12,339 nt of DNA from Spirochaetaceae bacterium. GTDB lineage: Bacteria; Spirochaetota; Spirochaetia; Treponematales; Breznakiellaceae. Positions 1 through 7,115 of this stretch are shown in pieces. Location: assembly GCA_031290205.1 (NCBI GenBank), contig JAITNZ010000030.1, positions 1-12,339 of the forward strand, given 5' to 3'. The position numbers and the translations under genes were made by a program. Every line of letters begins with the position of its first letter. Positions within the stretch are counted from its first letter, which is position 1. Below the pieces are notes generated by a model. It saw nothing but the letters and a program-made list of their open reading frames with translations, did no database searches and had not been told where the DNA came from.

Positions 1-343
1 TCCCCTCACGCTATTTAACCTACCTCTTTGTTCATGCCCCACGCGCTTCTTCCCTTGCAGACTGGCAGGCTTTACTCCCTTGGAATGTGAAATGTTGAAC
101 GGGATGATTTGACGGATACTGAAAATGTGAAGTGTTATTAACAAAGTTATCAACATAAAAACTCATCATTTCTGAATTTATTATGCAAACAAAATACCAA
201 TCAGGTATTTCAACTTGTGAAACAAACTCATACTTACAACGTCAAAAGCTCCTTGTTTCTTGAGACGAGCCTTTAAGTAGGTTGAATTTATATCAGTCCA
301 ACAAAACCCCTGCTTAGGCACTTCTTCTGTGCTGCCAAGGCAC

Positions 344-371
344 TTGCAACAAACAATATACTTGATATAAT
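344..371 (+). promoter_or_regulatory. Sigma-70 promoter candidate for the lipoprotein gene
   Basis: The -35 box TTGCAA (344-349, 4 of 6 to consensus) is followed by a 16-bp spacer and a perfect TATAAT (366-371). TG lies one base upstream of the -10 box (363-364), making it an extended -10. It would start transcription near 378 and give a leader of about 145 nt to the ATG at 523. Assignment is by motif only. Confidence 0.5.
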
Positions 372-415
372 GTTGTTAGGGAATTACTGATTAATTCGGA
401 TTTTAATCACTAAGC

Positions 416-468
416 CCACGAACAACACGAACAAAATGCCTTTTTGTATCAGTTTGGATGGTTCGTGG
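416..468 (+). repeat. Inverted repeat in the leader of the lipoprotein gene
   Basis: Arms CCACGAAC (416-423) and GTTCGTGG (461-468) are perfect 8-bp complements around a 37-nt loop. TTAATCA-like bases just outside extend the pairing imperfectly. It lies inside the predicted 5' leader. There is no T-tract, so it does not look like a terminator. It may be a leader hairpin or part of a dispersed repeat. Confidence 0.35.
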
Positions 469-522
469 TTGATTTAATCAACGCTTCCTTAGAGCCGAAC
501 AATCTTTCTTACCGGGAAAAAT

Positions 523-1821
523 ATGGTAAAGTGTTTCAGAATTAGCGCTTTTTTCATGTCCAGTTTAGCACTCTGTGCCATTCTCTCGTGCGCCTCCGCA
601 TCGAAAGGAATAGCTAATCCTGATTATCCTTTATACTCAGGTAGCGGCGGAAAAGGGCTACGCCTCGTTGTGCTTCAGCCAAAGGGCGTCAATATTCCCA
701 AAAACCAGGAGTGGTTTCTTTCAATCGTCCAAGGTTCACTCACCAGCGATTTCAATAAGTTTTCAAAAATGACCGTCCTCGACCGCCCGCATCTTGACGA
801 TATTTTAGCTGAACAAAAAATACAAACAAGCGGCAGTTTTTCTGATACAGATTATGTTAAAATCGGGGCTCTCACCAATGCTCAATATGTCCTTGTCGGT
901 TCGCTTACAAAAACCACCACAAACTTTTTTTTGCTTGATTTAGCAATAACGAATGCGGAAACAGGCGAGCGCTTAGCCTCTTTTGGTCCGAAGCAGTATT
1001 CCGCCTCCGATATACAGGGACTGTTCGCCGCTAAAGACGCCGCCTATGAACTGATGATACAGACAGGCGTTCAATTTACCGAAAAGGACAAGCAACGCCT
1101 GTATGAAACCGCGCAGTCGTCCGTTTCTGCGGAAACCGCGCTTGCTAAAGGCATCGTCGCCGAAAAGAGCGGCGCGACCTTCGTCGAAGTCATGCAATAC
1201 TATTATCAGGCGGTTGATTATGATGCTGAAATTACCGAGGCGATTAAGCGCCTCTCTGATACTAATGGAAAACTTACCAAGCTATCACAAGCTCTTACGG
1301 TTGTCCAAACAGGCAATATTCGAAAAGACGCTCAAGCTGAAATTGCCGCTTACAAAGTAGAACAGGAAAACAAACGTATCGATGCGGAAAATAAAAAAGT
1401 TTGGCTTAAACAGCTTACCGATTGCGAAGCCTACTTTGCGGATTTTTTTAAGAGCGCAAACGCGCCCCTCGCATTGGTTTACTCTACCGACATAAAGCCG
1501 GTAGGCGGCATTGATATGCAAAATGAAACGATGTCCTTACAATTTGAAGCAACGCTTATGCCTTTAAGCACATCGTGGTTTCGGGCGGCGCAACAGACAG
1601 TCGAAACTATACGAAAGGGGCTTGTTGAAACAGGCAGAGCGCAAGACTGGGGGCTTGCCGATTGGCCCAAAAAGAGTGTGCTGCCGTCCACACCATTTAC
1701 CAATGAACGGCGAGAATACCATATAGCGCCCAATTACTGGATGAACATGATACGGTTATCGGCACGACGAATTTTACCCTTTCAGGCGGCTGGGATTGTT
1801 TTTTTTCTACTCAAAATATAA
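523..1821 (+). CDS. CsgG/LpoB-like lipoprotein, N-terminal part (gene frameshifted)
   Basis: The start ATG at 523 gives a basic N-terminus, a hydrophobic core at about residues 8-21 and a lipobox-like ILSC with Cys23 as the likely lipidated residue. Spirochaete lipoboxes are relaxed, so this fits. Residues about 45-165 resemble the CsgG/LpoB-type fold: a beta strand (LRLVVLQP), then FNKFSKMTVLDRPHLDDIL, then AQYVLVGSL and an ITNAETGERL strand. Family members are periplasm-facing lipoproteins of secretion or wall-synthesis machines; the substrate here is unknown. Residues about 235-300 are helical and charged. The frame runs off at 1819 after a non-homologous-looking tail beginning near residue 400. 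The other frame continues sensibly as LLDEHDTVIGTTNF from about 1734, so the intact product would be about 695 residues. The Shine-Dalgarno is weak (GGGA about 7 nt before ATG). The gene is a pseudogene, or the break is a sequence error. Confidence 0.7.
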   Translation: MVKCFRISAFFMSSLALCAILSCASASKGIANPDYPLYSGSGGKGLRLVVLQPKGVNIPKNQEWFLSIVQGSLTSDFNKFSKMTVLDRPHLDDILAEQKIQTSGSFSDTDYVKIGALTNAQYVLVGSLTKTTTNFFLLDLAITNAETGERLASFGPKQYSASDIQGLFAAKDAAYELMIQTGVQFTEKDKQRLYETAQSSVSAETALAKGIVAEKSGATFVEVMQYYYQAVDYDAEITEAIKRLSDTNGKLTKLSQALTVVQTGNIRKDAQAEIAAYKVEQENKRIDAENKKVWLKQLTDCEAYFADFFKSANAPLALVYSTDIKPVGGIDMQNETMSLQFEATLMPLSTSWFRAAQQTVETIRKGLVETGRAQDWGLADWPKKSVLPSTPFTNERREYHIAPNYWMNMIRLSARRILPFQAAGIVFFLLKI

Positions 1822-2609
1822 TTGCATTTAATCCGCATTATGACGGGGAGATTAGTTCTGTTGGTTTTAGTGCGGTCCAAATTGCCGATATTACCGATAC
1901 GCTTTCAATACATATTGCTGCAATAAATACCATAGACGCGGAAACGGCGGCAGAGAATGGCGTGTTGGCAATAACGCCGGATAACGAACGGATTAAACAA
2001 GCCATAACAAAAGCTCAAAATCAAGTTAAGCAAGCCTTAGCAAAAGCTCAAAATCAAGCAAGACGTGATAAAGTCGCAGCGTACTTTAGCGGTTTATGGT
2101 CCGATAGATGGTATAGTGTAGGAGCGTATTGGGATGTGTATCTTATTGAACCAGAAGATGGCAGTAAATCTGCCGATGATACCATCAATCTACTCCACGG
2201 TGGCAAATTTGGCATGAAATTAGGTTTAAGGCATTTGGTTATGGGCGCTCATTTTGCTCTTGCAGGATACCAAACATCTTATGCGAAATATGCAATAGAT
2301 GGATTTGGATTGGGTGGTGATTTTTCCATCGGGTATTCATTATTTAGTCCGGAAGCGGGAAGTTTTTCTTCTGATTTCTCAATGGATGGACTCATTATTG
2401 CCAATATAACAATCGGTCCTGGTATTACCGTGCTGCATTATTTTAAAAACCCCTTCAATGCACCTACAATTTTTCCTTATGTACAACTTAACTTATTCTT
2501 TTTCTGTGGTGAGCTCGGAGTTAAACTCGAACTTCCCGTAATTGATGGAAAAGTTACGCCGAAATTTGGGCTCGATATTGGTCTTGCGCTCGCCTTGTCT
2601 GCAAAATAG
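1707..2609 (+). pseudogene. C-terminal part of the frameshifted lipoprotein gene
   Basis: This frame opens after a stop at 1704-1706 and reads LLDEHDTVIGTTNFTLSGGW onward without a start codon or ribosome site. The first possible start is a GTG at 1962 with no Shine-Dalgarno, so it is best read as the continuation of the gene starting at 523. It contains a strand-rich segment, a helical linker with two 11-residue repeats (about 1998-2063) and then about 170 residues rich in Gly and aromatic alternation (for example GLGGDFSIGYSLF and FPYVQLNLFFF). The latter suggests a beta-sheet or small barrel-like domain. The terminal residue is Lys, not the Phe usual for outer-membrane barrels. The downstream neighbour is convergent. 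Confidence 0.6.
1998..2063 (+). repeat. 33-bp tandem repeat, two copies, coding
   Basis: Copies at 1998-2030 and 2031-2063 share 28-nt cores (1998-2025 and 2031-2058) with 3 mismatches. They encode two 11-residue units of the type QAxxKAQNQxx in a helical linker. The near-identity in DNA points to a recent duplication that keeps frame. Confidence 0.75.
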
Positions 2610-2663
2610 GCATGAGTAAATTGTCGCGTCCATTACTGCCCAGTGGCGCGCTGACCGAAATTG

Positions 2664-2694
2664 TCTGCCCCTTTCACTAGACTGAGGGGTCAGA
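2664..2694. terminator. Hairpin between convergent genes
   Basis: Arms TCTGCCCCT (2664-2672) and AGGGGTCAGA (2685-2694) pair over 9 bp with one bulged T and a 12-nt loop. The hairpin lies between the plus-strand lipoprotein gene and the minus-strand CNNM gene and includes the latter's stop codon (2690-2692). No T-tract follows on either strand, so a terminator role is uncertain. It may instead be a remnant of a mobile-element end. Confidence 0.3.
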
Positions 2695-3727
2695 ATTCAC
2701 CGACAATGGCGGCAAGCACGTCGTTCATCGTGATTACGCCGCTAAAGCCGCCGTATTCATCGAGGACAAGGGCAAAATGATTACGGCTCTGCTTCATCTT
2801 CTTAAAAAGTATGTCAGCCTTAAGCGATTCCGGCACAAACTCCGCCGCATGCATAGCCCAAAAAAGTACGGTTTCGCGGTCGTGCTTGTCCAATAAGAGG
2901 AAGTCGCGTGTCGAAAGCACCCCGTGAATGTCATCGCTGGTCTCGCCGCACACAGGATAATGACTGCGCCTTTTTTCGACGATAATCTTCTCCCAGTCCT
3001 CATCAGTATCCTTCAGCCAGAGTATCGCGGTATTCAAGCGGTGCGTCATCAGATCGCCTGCGCTCTTGTCGTCAAACTCGAACACATTGTTGATAATCTC
3101 TTTTTCGCTTGTTTCGATAGCGCCCTGCGCGCTTCCCGCATCCACCATCAGGCGTATATCTTCTTCGGTTATTTCGTTTTCGTCCGATTTGGGGTCTATG
3201 CGAAAGAGGCGTAAAATCAGATTCGTCGAAATCGACAAAAACCATATCAGCGGCGCGCAAAAGTGCGAAATCCCGCTTATCAAGCTGGAAACCAGATAGG
3301 CAAGCTGATCAGCCTTTTTCATCGCGATTCTTTTCGGCACCAGCTCGCCCAGAACGATGGTGAACAGCGAAAGAATAAGGGTAATGATGATGACGGCAAT
3401 CCGCATAAGCACACTTGCCGAAATGCCGGTATTGAATGACATGAAAAATGCGACCAGTCTGCCGGCAAAATCATTCGCCGCAAAAGCGCTTGCGAGAAAC
3501 CCGGCAATGGTTATGCCAACTTGAATCGTCGCCAGGAACTTTTCCGGCTCGTCTTTTAATTTTAACAGCCGGATAGCCCTTTTATCGCCCGCCTCCGCCT
3601 TTTTTTCGGCTTTTGCCGCGTTAAACGAGATGAAGACAATTTCGGCGGCGGAGAAAAAAGCGTTAATACATATCAGGATTAATTGAAGAAGAATATACCA
3701 TAAAAGGGGGTCGGGGTCATCTTTCAT
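2690..3727 (-). CDS. CNNM-domain/CBS membrane protein (HlyC/CorC family), short form
   Basis: The inner-membrane CNNM family includes CorC/YfjD and 'hemolysin' TlyC-like proteins linked to Mg2+/Co2+ handling. Residues 1-180 form the CNNM domain, with hydrophobic segments at about 8-35, 63-85, 105-128 and 142-175 and the diagnostic GELVPKR at 127-133. Residues about 205-345 form a CBS pair: a first half with MTHR near 227-230 and SHYPVC near 255-260, and a second with FALVLDEYGGFSGVIT (318-333) and a final NDVLAAIVGEF. Typical members continue for about 80-90 residues into a CorC/HlyC C-terminal domain. Here TGA follows GEF directly, so the protein is 345 residues and lacks that domain. No good Shine-Dalgarno precedes the ATG at 3727. 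It is downstream of flaA on the same strand but separated by 122 bp with terminator-like structure, so it is probably a separate unit. Confidence 0.85.
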   Translation of the reverse strand: MKDDPDPLLWYILLQLILICINAFFSAAEIVFISFNAAKAEKKAEAGDKRAIRLLKLKDEPEKFLATIQVGITIAGFLASAFAANDFAGRLVAFFMSFNTGISASVLMRIAVIIITLILSLFTIVLGELVPKRIAMKKADQLAYLVSSLISGISHFCAPLIWFLSISTNLILRLFRIDPKSDENEITEEDIRLMVDAGSAQGAIETSEKEIINNVFEFDDKSAGDLMTHRLNTAILWLKDTDEDWEKIIVEKRRSHYPVCGETSDDIHGVLSTRDFLLLDKHDRETVLFWAMHAAEFVPESLKADILFKKMKQSRNHFALVLDEYGGFSGVITMNDVLAAIVGEF

Positions 3728-3770
3728 GTGATTTCAGAGGGGAATGAGGATGCCCTGAAAGGGCGCCACC

Positions 3771-3824
3771 GATTAAAACAAACCGCCCGCAGCGCTGGAA
3801 AAAAATTCGCACACTGGAGGCGGT
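3771..3824 (-). terminator. Candidate terminator of the flaA operon
   Basis: Read on the minus strand, ACCGCC (3819-3824) pairs with GGCGGT (3782-3787) around a long loop of about 31 nt. It is followed by TTTGTTTTAATC (3770-3781). The position just after the second flaA gene fits. The long loop is unusual, so confidence is limited. A compact GCCCT-GAA-AGGGC hairpin at 3752-3764 lies just beyond. Confidence 0.35.
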
Positions 3825-3849
3825 CGGTAATCAACGGTATCGCGTCCTC

Positions 3850-4584
3850 TTACCAATCGTCGCGGGGGTCGTCGGGGTCGCGGCTGCCCTCCGCATAGAG
3901 GTCTGTAACGGCGCGAAGGTCGTCAAAATAGACATAATACGTGCCATAGGCTTCCATCGGGTCAACATCAATCCTAAAACCGACCACCCGAATTCCCATG
4001 TAGGACGTATAGTGATAATCAGTCTGAACGATGCTGTTATAGTCGCCGGACTGTGGAGGAATCGGCACAGCCATCTGCTTCCAACCCTGAAAGTTAAGTC
4101 TGCCCATGTAGAGCTCGAAGTAACGCCCTCGCGAGTCCTCAACGATCAGATAAAGCCGATGATTGTAGTTTCGTCCGGCAACCCAGACGGTAATGGTCTT
4201 CGATATACCCTCGATCGGTATAGGACGCTGGGCATTGACGTAAATACTCGTGTAGCCCCTGCGGAGAAAATCAACCCGTGCGCCCAAAACATTGTTGTCC
4301 GACATCCCCAGCTCGGTTTCGCCCTCAATCGGCTTTTTAGCCTGAGGTCCGCCGGTAAAGAGGCGGTTGGTCGCAAAACCCGTGTCTGTCGATATATACG
4401 CGTTCCAAAAACCTTCCTGTTCGAATTTATCGATGGAAATCTCTTTTAACGCTTCCTGAGGAAATCCCTGCACCCTGTTTGCGTCGGGACTGCCGATTTC
4501 CGGCTGCTGCTGCGCGTTTTCCGCCTGTGCGAACGCAAAACCCGTGCTCACTACCATAAAAATAATCGCTAAATACCGTTTCAT
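3850..4584 (-). CDS. Flagellar filament outer-layer (sheath) protein FlaA, second copy
   Basis: A 244-residue protein of the spirochaete FlaA family. FlaA coats or associates with the FlaB core of the periplasmic flagella and influences filament stiffness and motility. Residues 1-19 are a Sec signal peptide ending FAFA before Gln20. The mature part shows family-like features: DNNVLGARVDFLRRGYTSIYV (about 95-115), ITVWVAGRNYNHRL, the GWKQMAVPIP turn (about 167-176) and VGFRIDVDP (about 201-209). These parallel GWKNLRSNIP and VKFRLWADP in the upstream paralogue. It ends in an acidic tail (RDPDDPRDDW). It starts 17 bp after its paralogue with AAGGGG about 10 nt before ATG, so they share a transcript. 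It resembles the adjacent flaA-type pair of other treponemes; which numbered paralogue it corresponds to cannot be settled by eye. Confidence 0.93.
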   Translation of the reverse strand: MKRYLAIIFMVVSTGFAFAQAENAQQQPEIGSPDANRVQGFPQEALKEISIDKFEQEGFWNAYISTDTGFATNRLFTGGPQAKKPIEGETELGMSDNNVLGARVDFLRRGYTSIYVNAQRPIPIEGISKTITVWVAGRNYNHRLYLIVEDSRGRYFELYMGRLNFQGWKQMAVPIPPQSGDYNSIVQTDYHYTSYMGIRVVGFRIDVDPMEAYGTYYVYFDDLRAVTDLYAEGSRDPDDPRDDW

Positions 4585-4601
4585 TCTATTATATCCCCTT
4601 C

Positions 4602-5441
4602 CTACTGATTATTGCCTGCCGGAGCATTCGGCGCGGCGCCGCCGGCAGATGACCATAACTCGTTCACTGTCTTCGGATTTGCAAGCTCATCACCATCATA
4701 TATCGTTTCGTAGACATCGGTAAGCACCTTTAGCTGCGAAATATACAGATAGAAAGGAATGATTTTTGTTACCTTTCCTGTAGCATCGTGCTCGACATCA
4801 AGATATGCCTTCTCTTTAGGGTCCGCCCAAAGCCTGAACTTGACAAATGTTACCGCATGCGTTGAACGCGGAATAATGTTGGTAACCATCGGAATTGACG
4901 TGGGAATATTGCTCCGTAGGTTCTTCCAGCCCACATAATGGAGATTTCCAAGCGGAATGACGTGTATCATCCCCTTGTTATCCCGAATGTAGGCTTCGAG
5001 GGTGTAGTTGAGGTTTGAACCCCAAACCCACACGTCAATGGCGCGCGTCCGTCCCAGTAACGGGATTTCAGCAGCTTGTTCGGCGCCACCGCTGATAGTT
5101 GGATAAATATCTATCCAATTATAGCCGTTTCGGTCAAACGCGCCTTGAACGCCGAGGCTTTTCGCGCCGCCCTCCCCCGCCAGACGAGTCAACGTCAGCG
5201 GCGCCGTGTTTACCACGTTGGCAATCGGAAATGACTGCTCGCTGGTCTTGGTCGTGTATTTGCTCGCCACAGCCTGCCACGTATAATGATACTCTTCGCC
5301 GTCCACCACATAGGGTGTCCCGTCAAAGCTGTCAAGGATTCTTGACGACATTTCAACAGTACTGCTGTCCGCAAACGCAGAAACTGCCAAACTTCCAAAA
5401 AATAAAATAGAGAAAATGGCTACTAAACTGCCTTTATTCAT
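4602..5441 (-). CDS. Flagellar filament outer-layer (sheath) protein FlaA, first copy
   Basis: A 279-residue FlaA-family protein, exported to the periplasm to form the outer layer of spirochaete flagellar filaments. I take the ATG at 5441 rather than one at 5474: AAAGGAGA (5447-5454) sits 5 nt before it, and the product then begins MNKGSL with a clean signal peptide cut after SAFA (about residue 24). The upstream ATG would place its start within the predicted transcription start region. Family-like features are RNGYNWIDIYPT (about 103-114), a WVWGSNLNYTLEAYIRD stretch, GWKNLRSNIP and VKFRLWADP. The C-terminal 20 residues are a low-complexity Gly/Ala/Pro/Asn tail. It is first in a two-gene operon and preceded by a perfect sigma-70 promoter. 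Confidence 0.94.
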   Translation of the reverse strand: MNKGSLVAIFSILFFGSLAVSAFADSSTVEMSSRILDSFDGTPYVVDGEEYHYTWQAVASKYTTKTSEQSFPIANVVNTAPLTLTRLAGEGGAKSLGVQGAFDRNGYNWIDIYPTISGGAEQAAEIPLLGRTRAIDVWVWGSNLNYTLEAYIRDNKGMIHVIPLGNLHYVGWKNLRSNIPTSIPMVTNIIPRSTHAVTFVKFRLWADPKEKAYLDVEHDATGKVTKIIPFYLYISQLKVLTDVYETIYDGDELANPKTVNELWSSAGGAAPNAPAGNNQ

Positions 5442-5471
5442 ACGGGTCTCCTTTCTCCGCTCCTTAAATAT

Positions 5472-5506
5472 CAATCAGCTTGCATTATAACTGATAAAGC
5501 TGATTG
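5472..5506 (-). promoter_or_regulatory. Operator-like inverted repeat over the flaA promoter
   Basis: CAATCAGCT (5472-5480) and AGCTGATTG (5498-5506) are perfect 9-bp complements with 17 bp between them. One arm lies around the predicted start of transcription (about 5477). The other fills the upstream half of the -35/-10 spacer. The placement fits a repressor or activator site, or partial leader pairing. No regulator can be named. Confidence 0.45.
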
Positions 5507-5512
5507 TGTCAA
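5484..5512 (-). promoter_or_regulatory. Consensus sigma-70 promoter of the flaA operon
   Basis: On the minus strand TTGACA (5507-5512) is followed by exactly 17 bp and TATAAT (5484-5489), both hexamers perfect. Transcription would start near 5477, about 36 nt before the ATG at 5441. Treponemal flaA genes are known to use sigma-70 while flaB core genes use sigma-28; no sigma-28 motif is seen here. Confidence 0.85.
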
Positions 5513-5590
5513 TCGTATAAAATTCAAACTTTTATCTCATTTGATTATCGGATAAAAATGAAAAACTGTAAAGAGGGTACCTTCATCTCC

Positions 5591-5636
5591 TCCCCATTTG
5601 TGCACCCCTGCGATTTTAATTGCGGGGACGGGCGGG
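5591..5636 (+). repeat. Dispersed hairpin repeat, copy 1
   Basis: A 46-bp element whose core is CCCCTGCGATT paired with AATTGCGGGG, followed by ACGGGCGGG. It matches, in reverse orientation, the sequence at 10891-10937 with three substitutions and one single-base gap. A REP-like interspersed palindrome is the simplest reading. Confidence 0.75.
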
Positions 5637-5689
5637 CCTGAAGGTATTGCCTCATTGCGCCTCAGGCGCTTTCTGCCCTCGCCTTCAGG
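5637..5689. repeat. Nested inverted repeat
   Basis: Outer arms CCTGAAGG (5637-5644) and CCTTCAGG (5682-5689) are perfect 8-bp complements. Inside is a compact hairpin GCGCC-TCA-GGCGC (5657-5669). The element directly abuts the dispersed repeat, so both may belong to one larger repeat unit. Confidence 0.55.
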
Positions 5690-5723
5690 ATGAAAAGGGC
5701 GTCATCAACTTGAGGTCTGATAC

Positions 5724-5755
5724 CCCGCCCCTCTGCGGCGGGGATTTTTTATTTT
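5724..5755 (+). terminator. Terminator-like hairpin on the plus strand
   Basis: CCCCGCC and GGCGGGG form a perfect 7-bp stem with a 7-nt loop (about 5724-5744), followed by ATTTTTTATTTT. This is the classic intrinsic-terminator form on the plus strand only. No plus-strand gene ends here. It may end an unannotated transcript, block antisense transcription into the recombinase, or be part of a repeat. Confidence 0.6.
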
Positions 5756-5791
5756 CCCATTTTTTTCGAAAAAACACGATTTTCTGAAAAC

Positions 5792-6973
5792 TTACAAGGC
5801 ATCAAGCGGGCTTGTTACAAAAAGCGCGTTTTTTCGGGCTACATGGGTGTAGCGCTGGGTTGTTTTGACAGAGCTATGCCCCAGCAAATCCTGTATATAG
5901 CGGATGTCCGTGCCGCCTTCCAGAAGGTGGGTTGCGAATGAATGGCGCAGACCGTGAATACTCGCCGCACGTTCTATTCCCGCTTTCGTAAGAGCGTGTT
6001 CAAACACCTTTTGCGCACTTCGAATCGAAAGATGCGAATCTGGGTGCTGCCCGGGAAACAGCCACGTCTTCGGCTGGTAGACGCGGCAGTATTCGGCGAA
6101 TAGATCCTCGGCGCTGCGTGCCAGCATCGTATAGCGATCCTTCCGTCCTTTTCCGCTTGCCACGAGGATTAATTTCCGCTGTAAATCAATGTGCCGCACT
6201 TTCAGCGCCACCGCCTCGCTTACTCTAAGCCCGGCAGAATACACCAGCGTCAGCAAGAGCCGATGTTTCAGGTTTTCCTCAGCGTCAAGGGTCAGGCGAA
6301 CATCCTCCTTGTCGAGCACTACCGGAAGCCGGTAATCCTTTTTGGGGCGGCGCGTTCCCTCTATGGCGCTCTCCGTGCCGTCTGCTTCGTGTTGCGTGTA
6401 AACGTTCCGGTAAAAAAACTTCATCGCGCTGATTGCCAAATTGATCGACGATGCCGAATACAAGCGCCCCGAGTTAAGATGCGCCATGAAGCGCCGCATA
6501 TCTTCGCTCGTTACCTGTTCAACCGGTTTTTGCAAAAAACCGCAGCATTCTCCGGTATAATACCGATACGCCTTGATCGTCTTAGGGCTATACTTCCGCG
6601 CCTGAAGCTCAGTTTCAAGCCGGGCAGCCCACTCATGGGAAAACCAGTCGGCTTTCAACGCAGATTTCAACGCACTATCAGGCTCGGATTCCCAAGGGCG
6701 GTAAAAAAAACCATCAATCGTAAGCGGCGGCGGGGAAATCACACTCAACATTTCCCCCGAATTTCCCGCCATATTTCCGGCTTCAACGAACGGACGTCGC
6801 GAAAAAAACGCCTTTACACCGCCGGAAGGAATTTTTTCCAGCACAAAATTTCGATGTGCAGAGTCCCAATACCCTAAGCCGCTAGACCTAAGCTGAGTAA
6901 ACAACTGAGGATCATAATCATAGAACGGAATTTTGACTCCGCTTTTTTCGTAAAAAAGATAAATCACATCCAT
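5792..6973 (-). CDS. Tyrosine recombinase (phage integrase/Xer-type) with N-terminal extension
   Basis: A 393-residue site-specific recombinase that cuts and rejoins DNA through a covalent phosphotyrosine. The catalytic set is complete: Arg250 (SAGLRVSEA), Lys275 (GKGRKDR), His340 and Arg343 (HGLRHSFATHLLE), His366 (LLGHSSVKTTQRYTH) and Tyr375. The core-binding SAM-like domain spans about 112-200 (YSPKTIKAYRYYTGEC). The C-terminus SPLDAL is shared with some Xer and integron integrases, but the extra helix insertion typical of integron integrases is not seen. Residues 1-110 precede the core-binding domain and are unusual: an aromatic segment (SGLGYWDSAHRNF) and a linker, about 90 residues more than XerC/XerD. 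GAGGAG lies 5-6 nt before ATG and overlaps the stop of the upstream 43-aa gene, so translation is probably coupled. No matching attachment site was identified. Confidence 0.93.
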   Translation of the reverse strand: MDVIYLFYEKSGVKIPFYDYDPQLFTQLRSSGLGYWDSAHRNFVLEKIPSGGVKAFFSRRPFVEAGNMAGNSGEMLSVISPPPLTIDGFFYRPWESEPDSALKSALKADWFSHEWAARLETELQARKYSPKTIKAYRYYTGECCGFLQKPVEQVTSEDMRRFMAHLNSGRLYSASSINLAISAMKFFYRNVYTQHEADGTESAIEGTRRPKKDYRLPVVLDKEDVRLTLDAEENLKHRLLLTLVYSAGLRVSEAVALKVRHIDLQRKLILVASGKGRKDRYTMLARSAEDLFAEYCRVYQPKTWLFPGQHPDSHLSIRSAQKVFEHALTKAGIERAASIHGLRHSFATHLLEGGTDIRYIQDLLGHSSVKTTQRYTHVARKNALFVTSPLDAL

Positions 6974-6983
6974 AATGCGCTCC

Positions 6984-7115
6984 TCAATTATATGCTTTTT
7001 TAATTGTTGCTAACGTGGTCCCAAATAACTTAGGATGGTCAAATACAAAATCTATACGACTCGTTTCTATATCATAAAATTTTCCATCAGGTGAAAGCCA
7101 AACTACTTCAAACAT
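6984..7115 (-). CDS. Small conserved-looking protein, 43 residues, upstream of the recombinase
   Basis: I place the start at ATG 7115, which has AAGGAG about 7 nt upstream (AAGGAGAACAAATATG). A longer reading to 7220 has no ribosome site. The product begins MFEVVWLSPDGKFYDIETSR and ends TIKKAYN, with no membrane segment or signal. It is acidic-to-neutral with a likely beta-hairpin fold. Its stop codon TGA (6984-6986) overlaps the recombinase Shine-Dalgarno, and the two ATGs are in the same transcript. Function is unknown; a recombination-directionality or accessory factor is possible only by context. It lacks an obvious helix-turn-helix. Confidence 0.6.
   Translation of the reverse strand: MFEVVWLSPDGKFYDIETSRIDFVFDHPKLFGTTLATIKKAYN

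Larger units (their letters stand above)
1..522. other. Non-coding left flank
   Basis: No convincing coding region on either strand. The stretch is AT-rich with stop codons in all frames. It contains a 7-bp-stem hairpin (arms 192-198 and 204-210, loop of 5), a promoter candidate at 344-371 and an inverted repeat at 416-468, the last two listed separately. I recognise nothing else in 1-340. Confidence 0.6.
5513..5791. other. Structured intergenic region between flaA and the recombinase
   Basis: No gene is supported. It contains the dispersed hairpin repeat at 5591-5636, a nested inverted repeat at 5637-5689 and a GC-rich hairpin plus T-tract reading on the plus strand at 5724-5755. Both flanking genes are on the minus strand. 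Confidence 0.6.

Noticed and set aside
1700..1760. Programmed ribosomal frameshift in the lipoprotein gene
   Set aside because: No X-XXY-YYZ slippery heptamer or following stimulatory structure is evident in the overlap. A mutation or sequence error is simpler.
5600..5791. Integron attC site or cassette array next to the recombinase
   Set aside because: No GTTRRRY/RYYYAAC core pair could be found at the structured hairpins, and the recombinase lacks the insertion typical of integron integrases.
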